A stretch of DNA of 64,000 nucleotides, taken from the NCBI RefSeq assembly GCF_014851395.1, contig NW_024040040.1, positions 14,311,403 to 14,375,402 on the forward strand. The letters run 5' to 3'. This document shows, piece by piece, positions 59,523 to 64,000 of the stretch. Under the pieces are notes generated by a model that ran no database searches, was not told the DNA's origin, and saw nothing but the letters and a program-made list of their open reading frames with translations. The stretch comes from Micropterus salmoides. Lineage: Eukaryota; Chordata; Actinopteri; Centrarchiformes; Centrarchidae. Made by a program: the position numbers and the translations under genes. The first letter of the stretch is position 1, and each line of letters begins with the position of its first letter.

Positions 59523-59599
59523 AATAATGCAGACGAGTTGCTGGGCAGGGTGACAAAAATCCTCTGTATTAATTTATACGTGTGTTTGTAAAGTTAAGG

Positions 59600-60601
59600 T
59601 AGCTGAGTTAAATTTATCTGGCCATCCGACCCATTTGACTAACACCATGTCCCGGCCTTGTCTTTTCTTTCTAGATAAAATCATTTCTATTTTAAATGTT
59701 TTGTTTCTATCTATAATAACTTTTTGCATCTCTTGCTCCTAAAACGTCCCCTGTAATATTTCGCCGTCATAGTCTTTTAACCTGTAAACTGGAGGGTCCC
59801 TTGACACGCATTCCTTTACAGTGAAATATTCATCAGTATAATTTTGCTCATAACCTTTTTTAAAAGGGCCGCGTAGTTATGAAATTCTTACAGTATCGCC
59901 CACCTCATATTTAAAACGAATTACTCTTATCTTTTGTTTTATACAAGTTGTTAAATACAATATCTTCATTGTCTTTTGTTACATCAGTCGGTTTCATTTT
60001 AATACTACGATGATAACTATGATTGTAGGAGGTGACTAAATCCTGCAATATATCTACGTATCGTTTAGAATTATTGGCTGTTAAATAACGCCACATTTTA
60101 GATTTCAGAGTCCTGTTAAAGCGCTCTACTACAGATGCCTTAATCTCTTGAAGTGTACGATACTATTAATTTTCATTAACGCTTCGAAATCTTTGTTTAA
60201 GAACTCTTTTCCCTCGTCTGTTTGAATTTTATGCAGTATTCTACCTTCAGCTAAGATATCTTTGAAGGACGCTGTGACACATTTACCACTCTTATTTTTT
60301 AAACACGCACCCATGCCTATTTTGAAAACAAATCTATACACGTTAATAAATAGCGTACCTCATCATTTTCAGTAGAATAAGCGGACATGTCAACTAGATC
60401 TAGCTGGAATTGCCAATCTACTGAATTCACTAAAACCTTGTTTCTCTTAAAATGCACTGGAGCCGTCTTGTGTAGAGTATAGGCATCTTGCTTCATGAGC
60501 CATTTTTCTGTGTCTGAATCTGCGTACCGAACCCCAGTAGTGTCAAATATGGCCTTTAAGTTTTTGCTTGTCTCCGTAACCCCCTGCATTTTCTGTCGCA
60601 T
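59600..60601 (-). pseudogene. Chromodomain integrase (Polinton type), frameshifted
   Basis: Pieces in three frames make up one integrase. They are an N-terminal part with WLMKQDAYTLHK (about 60515) and a catalytic core with QLDLVDMSAYS (about 60400), LLTCIDLFSK (about 60320), IQTDEGKEFLNK (about 60210) and VERFN (about 60122). LVTSYNHSYHRSIKMKPTDV (about 60000) follows. The D, D and E residues of the retroviral-type triad are all visible. Past a shift at 59911 come an SH3-like FKYEVGDTVRIS and a chromodomain-like VKWVGWPDKFN (about 59610-59645). Two stops lie in this part. At least three frame breaks show that it is dead. Confidence 0.85.
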
Positions 60602-60639
60602 AGTATATATTCCTCATCACCTCCTCCATGATCTTTGTT

Positions 60640-61149
60640 ACAAAGACTGACGCTTCAACGTCTGTATTCAAGTATTTTATTTCCAACGATATACGCAACA
60701 TATCCGTCAGCAATGATTACAAGTATACACTTTTCAGAAAATCAGTACAAGCGCCTATGTTTTTACAAACCAAAGATTCAGTTAAGCAATTCATCACATC
60801 AGCAACATCGACATGTTTTTTTCTGGTTAGCATTAAAACACACAAATCAATGCTAAAAGTACAAAAACAAAACACATGACCCATATGAAACTCATTATCT
60901 TTCACAGGAAAAACATTTGCTATATCGAGTAGATTTCACATCTGCATATTTATCCGCTGTCATTTGCACCATGGTACGCCATCCAGAGGTCATTCGTCTA
61001 ACACATTCTGTGTGTCAAATCTTGAACAACATAGTGTCCTATCTGTGTCACATATTGCATTAACAGCTTTACACAACAGTGCTCTCATCTTATACACGAT
61101 GTATCTCTTTTTGACATGGTTTAGTAGACTAGACACATTCCCATTGTTT
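60640..61149 (-). pseudogene. Decayed reading with cysteines between integrase and ORF cluster
   Basis: Shifting minus-strand frames carry KCFSCER near 60912-60935 and a run MGHVFCFCTF near 60858-60887, and continue to MNCLTESLVCKNIGACTDFL. The pattern of cysteines and histidines recalls a zinc-binding module but does not fit any family I can name. It is probably the end of the protein begun at 61150-61880. AATAAA occurs on the minus strand near 60677-60682, after this stretch. Confidence 0.35.
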
Positions 61150-61473
61150 TTAGTGTTGTTCCCCCTTCCACATGTCCAGAGATTCCTTAACTACAGTGTC
61201 CTCCACTCTAACTACCCATTTAAGCGAAGTAATGAGAAAAGTGTTCCTCAGCCAAATCTGTAGAGCAGCTGCTGCAATGTCTCGAATACTGCAATCACAC
61301 GTTGGCACCAACCCAAGACCACGTAGGACGTACTTTTGGGCATCAGCAAAATTTTTGTTAAAAAGCTTCTCCGTAATTTCTCTTATGTCCTTTGATATAA
61401 AAGAAGGGTAGCGTGTCAATGCATGTGTGAGGTTGTTTTCTGCACCATTCGTCTGTATATGCAAAATACACAC
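61150..61473 (-). CDS. Unrecognised ORF, probably continuation of the one upstream
   Basis: This 107-codon minus-strand ORF starts with an ATG inside the previous ORF (overlap 61416-61473), in a different frame. The part after residue 10 (NGAENNLTHALTRYPSFISK) looks like structured protein, with DIREITEKLFNKNFADAQKY and a later CDCSIRDIAAAALQIWL helix-like segment. It most likely belongs to the same protein as 61416-61880, separated by a frameshift. I do not recognise the family, and no domain can be named. Confidence 0.4.
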   Translation of the reverse strand: MCILHIQTNGAENNLTHALTRYPSFISKDIREITEKLFNKNFADAQKYVLRGLGLVPTCDCSIRDIAAAALQIWLRNTFLITSLKWVVRVEDTVVKESLDMWKGEQH

Positions 61474-61880
61474 GTTTGTATAGCTTTTTGCTGCAGTATA
61501 TCATATAAATAATAAGCTATGATTACCTGTATAATACTGCTAGCAGTAGTGTTAGGAGATGTGTTCTTGTCGCAATAGTCCCGAGTGTCCAAACAGGCAC
61601 TCTTAAACGGCTTGGCCCTGCTCTTGTCCTCTTCTGCTTTTTCTTCAGGAACAAGAAATGTTAAATTTCTTTTCCCCAGTTCTTTGCCATAGTTATCATC
61701 ATCATCCTGTAGTAATGGAAAATATTTAGGGCTTCTCGATAGATCCTCACCCGCTGCACATATCCTCGTACCTGCATAAAACATTTTAATTAGAATAATG
61801 TCACTGTCAGCCCCGTCGTGGAGGTCTTTGAGGTTGTCTGCGGTGTTGTTGTTGTTCATCTTGCTTGTCCTCAGGACCAA
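61416..61880 (-). CDS. Unrecognised ORF in the Polinton cluster
   Basis: This 154-codon minus-strand ORF starts 26 bp after the stop of 61907-62515. The context is compact, as in virus-like elements. The N-terminal part is Asn/Asp-rich with an acidic LLQDDDDNY at about residue 57. The middle is charged and Lys/Glu-rich. A hydrophobic helix (SIIQVIIAYYLYDILQQ) lies near residue 116. The end is likely a frameshift artefact. An in-frame second Met at residue 8 (MNNNNTADN) is an alternative start. No function is known. Confidence 0.45.
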   Translation of the reverse strand: MVLRTSKMNNNNTADNLKDLHDGADSDIILIKMFYAGTRICAAGEDLSRSPKYFPLLQDDDDNYGKELGKRNLTFLVPEEKAEEDKSRAKPFKSACLDTRDYCDKNTSPNTTASSIIQVIIAYYLYDILQQKAIQTCVFCIYRRMVQKTTSHMH

Positions 61881-61906
61881 AAAGTTTTCTTTTGATCCCT
61901 ATATAG

Positions 61907-62515
61907 CTAACTTAAAAGGTTTATACCATCTGAATAATTTATCAATGTGTGAGAAGATTTCAAGGGTTCTATCCCATTCTCCCCCCTGGACCACAAAGCC
62001 GGTGCTGAACCACGTCTCCCACTCTTTAGACGTGATGGGGTAGCCTTTTTGTTGCTCTGGGGTTCCCATCCTGGCATTTTGAATGATAGAATCGTCCTTG
62101 CACGATCTAAAAAAAGATCAAGGTCTCCCTCTACACGGTAGAGCTCTCCAGGCACAGATCCGCACCATTGTGTGGTATAGACTCCTTTTGAAGCACTCAT
62201 ATCTTTACAGACTTTGTTTCTGAAGTAATTCCAGTCTTTGGCTGAAAAACTAATGTGCGGTGTGCTTTCACAAAGAAAAATTTCATCAAGCTCTCTTGTA
62301 TAAAGATGAAACGATCCGTGCTCAAACAAGAATCCCGACATTCTAAAATCTTCCACCGCCCATTCAAACTGAGGTGCCCAAGCCTTTCGCTCCAGAAAAT
62401 CAGCCAATGTCGTTGGGGGAGTCTTCTTTCTAGGAGCCATGTTCATTGCAACAGGATCTATAATTATATGTCGTTTTGGAGTCATTACTCCTAATTGATT
62501 ACCTGCGATATCCAT
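61907..62515 (-). CDS. Unrecognised 202-residue ORF
   Basis: This is the longest uninterrupted frame outside sox1. The first part is basic (MAPRKKTPPTTLADFLERK from an in-frame Met at residue 27, a possible true start). Next come a patterned aromatic segment (FEWAVEDFRMSGFLFEHGSF) and an acidic segment EGDLDLFLDRARTIL. The C-terminal third is Lys/Arg/Ser-rich and may be out of frame. Its conservation of frame in an otherwise decayed element is notable. It could encode an element protein or be a chance ORF. I do not recognise the family. Confidence 0.5.
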   Translation of the reverse strand: MDIAGNQLGVMTPKRHIIIDPVAMNMAPRKKTPPTTLADFLERKAWAPQFEWAVEDFRMSGFLFEHGSFHLYTRELDEIFLCESTPHISFSAKDWNYFRNKVCKDMSASKGVYTTQWCGSVPGELYRVEGDLDLFLDRARTILSFKMPGWEPQSNKKATPSRLKSGRRGSAPALWSRGENGIEPLKSSHTLINYSDGINLLS

Positions 62516-62520
62516 GATTG

Positions 62521-64000
62521 TGATGCTCTGTCTGATACAGATTCACCCAAAAAAATCGTTATGACCCCAATCTTTTTTTCTATATAATTTTTTTAATTTT
62601 TTTTTTATATAATTAATTAATTTTGATTAATTAATAAAAAAAATAAAAAACTAATCAAAAATGTATTCACGTGCACGACTGTTACGCGCATCATGCTTTG
62701 CTAACCTTTATTTACTACTGACGTCCGCTAATCAGAAACAGAGGACACAACCTGCATCACTGCCGATGTCATTTGACCAGGGAGTGAATGGTGATTAATG
62801 CGATTGTCAACAGCTTTTTTCATAGTGTTTGTTTTCGCCCCATGCTCAGCTACATCTACACACCTGCACTGGGTTGCACTATCTCTGTATTATGTGAGGT
62901 TAATGGGTTCTTAGGTTCATAACACAGGCACCCCATTACATATTGTTTAGAGTGTCAGTGTGTTTCTTCATGTATTGTTGTGTGATACTTTAGCTTTTTG
63001 GTATTTTTTAGTTATGTATTGTGCTCCAGTGCCCTGTACATCAGCAGGGCATTGTTAAAAAGTAAGTGTTAGATCCCACTTTTACCACAAGAGGGAGTAT
63101 ACTGTTAGTGAGTTACATTAGGAGCAGCCTCAACAAGGCAGTGCAGACCATGTTCATAACAATTCACCGATCTGTTTGTGTATGTTGGAGGTATGTTGCA
63201 AGCAGACATAATATATGAACGGAACGTACACAAGTAAGTAGACGTAAATAGACGTAAGACGTAAAAAGACCTTGTGGTGGTACATAAGAAATTGTGTCTG
63301 TACGTTACGTACATGCAGCTGTAATAAAAGGACCTACAGTACAAATCTGTATAAAGTAGGAGTGGTGCCAAATGTTTTCCTTTATTGGTATACTGTTATG
63401 TGAGAAGCCTCAACATAGCAGTGCATTTCTGTAACTTAACGTGAGTCTGAACTGACCATGCTGATAACAATGTTTCGATCTGTTTATGTATGTTGCAGAT
63501 TTTAGTAGAGATATTCAAAGCCACACGTTTTTATTCAGATGTGCAACAATCACTTCTCTCCTAAGTTAGGGCATAAACTCAACACTAGAGGCTTAACTGC
63601 TAGTTAGATTTGAACAAAAACGATAACCAAAATTGGATGCACCATGGTTAACGTTGGGTATGGACTAAATGGAGTTCCAAAGTCTTTGAACATCTACAGA
63701 TATTCTTCAAAATGCATGTAAAATAGAGTCAATTTGAACCTAGACGAATTTTCAACTGCAAATCACCACAATCTTTATTAATGGGTTGGACTGTGTCTAC
63801 ATTCACAGGTTTGAGTAAACTGTCTTATCCGTTTGATTCATAATTTCATCTTCATTTATTGCCACCTGCATTTTGTCCCCATCAGCTAAATAAATCCACT
63901 GCACAGAAGGATATCAGCACTTTATTAAACAATGTATGTGCTTCACTGAATCAAATGTAATAGTGTTGAATCATTACTCCTTCCTCCACTACAGTTTAGT
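62521..64000. other. Intergenic DNA with AT palindromes and a diverged repeat
   Basis: No gene is seen. Positions 62575-62665 are almost pure AT with TTAATTAATTTTGATTAATT symmetry. Two related segments at 63123-63197 and 63403-63502 share AGCCTCAACA followed by AGCAGTGCA-type words, and CGATCTGTTT-TGTATGTTG. Their spacing is about 280 bp, suggesting an old tandem duplication. Confidence 0.5.
63123..63502 (+). repeat. Diverged tandem duplication
   Basis: The first unit is 63123-63197 and the second is 63403-63502, same orientation. They share GCCTCAACA, GCAGTGCA, ACCATG-T-ATAACAAT and CGATCTGTTT followed by TGTATGTTG. The second unit carries an insertion of about 25 bp. Between them is a TA-rich block with repeated GACGTAAA words (63241-63265). 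Confidence 0.5.

Larger units (their letters stand above)
59132..62520 (-). mobile_element. Polinton/Maverick-type element remnant
   Basis: The minus strand carries, in order from 62520 downward, three unrecognised ORFs, a decayed Cys-containing reading, a chromodomain integrase pseudogene, and a neighbour ORF of the kind found beside this integrase. Polintons are large self-synthesising virus-like transposons that use a retroviral-type integrase (known). No polymerase B, protease, ATPase or capsid gene could be identified here, and no terminal repeats were found. The edge at 59132 is where the Tc1 copy begins. The call rests mainly on the integrase. Confidence 0.75.

Noticed and set aside
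1..64000. CRISPR arrays, operons or bacterial promoters
   Set aside because: No regularly spaced identical repeats with unique spacers were seen, and the DNA is clearly vertebrate.

Overview
The window looks like teleost fish genomic DNA, most likely from a ray-finned fish of the acanthomorph type. It is AT-rich and gene-poor, carries many short dinucleotide repeats, and is full of the DNA-transposon relics, tRNA-derived SINEs, LINE fragments, Tc1 copies and a Polinton remnant typical of fish genomes. I see only one intact host protein-coding gene: an intronless SoxB1 transcription factor, sox1, on the + strand at 16560-17624. Its sequence matches vertebrate SOX1 end to end, from the N-terminus through the HMG box to the C-terminus. 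I cannot decide between the two teleost paralogues (sox1a or sox1b) from the sequence alone.

Layout. Positions 1-16 kb are intergenic, with hAT-type non-autonomous elements (2456-3039 with a perfect 8-bp target duplication; about 10.6-12.6 kb), a local duplication (7102-7320 and 7723-7950), a SINE, and several stretches that look like regulatory elements. At 16.0-18.15 kb lie the sox1 promoter (POU octamer, CCAAT box, two short upstream ORFs), the single coding exon and a 3' region with two AATAAA signals. From 18 to 38 kb there is a gene desert with candidate enhancers, which I chose for dense homeodomain, OTX, SOX or POU sites and CpG retention in an AT-rich background. This stretch also holds a 64-bp GT microsatellite, a polypurine tract of about 480 bp and more repeats. 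From 38 to 56 kb there is a denser mobile-element zone: a second and third class of hAT relics, a 1.1-kb element flanked by TTAA, a decayed LINE, a hAT copy inserted in an older repeat, and a mariner-type MITE lodged in a hAT relic.

At 56.9-62.5 kb is the most layered locus. A decayed Polinton/Maverick-type element on the minus strand (integrase with chromodomain, a conserved neighbour ORF, and a compact cluster of unrecognised ORFs) abuts a Tc1-family transposon. The Tc1 copy is itself split by a solo LTR in reverse orientation. All the integrase and transposase frames are broken, so these are fossils. The unrecognised ORF cluster at 61150-62515 is the best candidate for something undescribed.

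How it fits together: sox1 would be controlled by its own CpG-rich promoter and by scattered distal elements in the flanking desert. The rest is mostly mobile-element sediment that records the order of insertions. All identifications come from reading motifs by eye; no alignment or database search was run.
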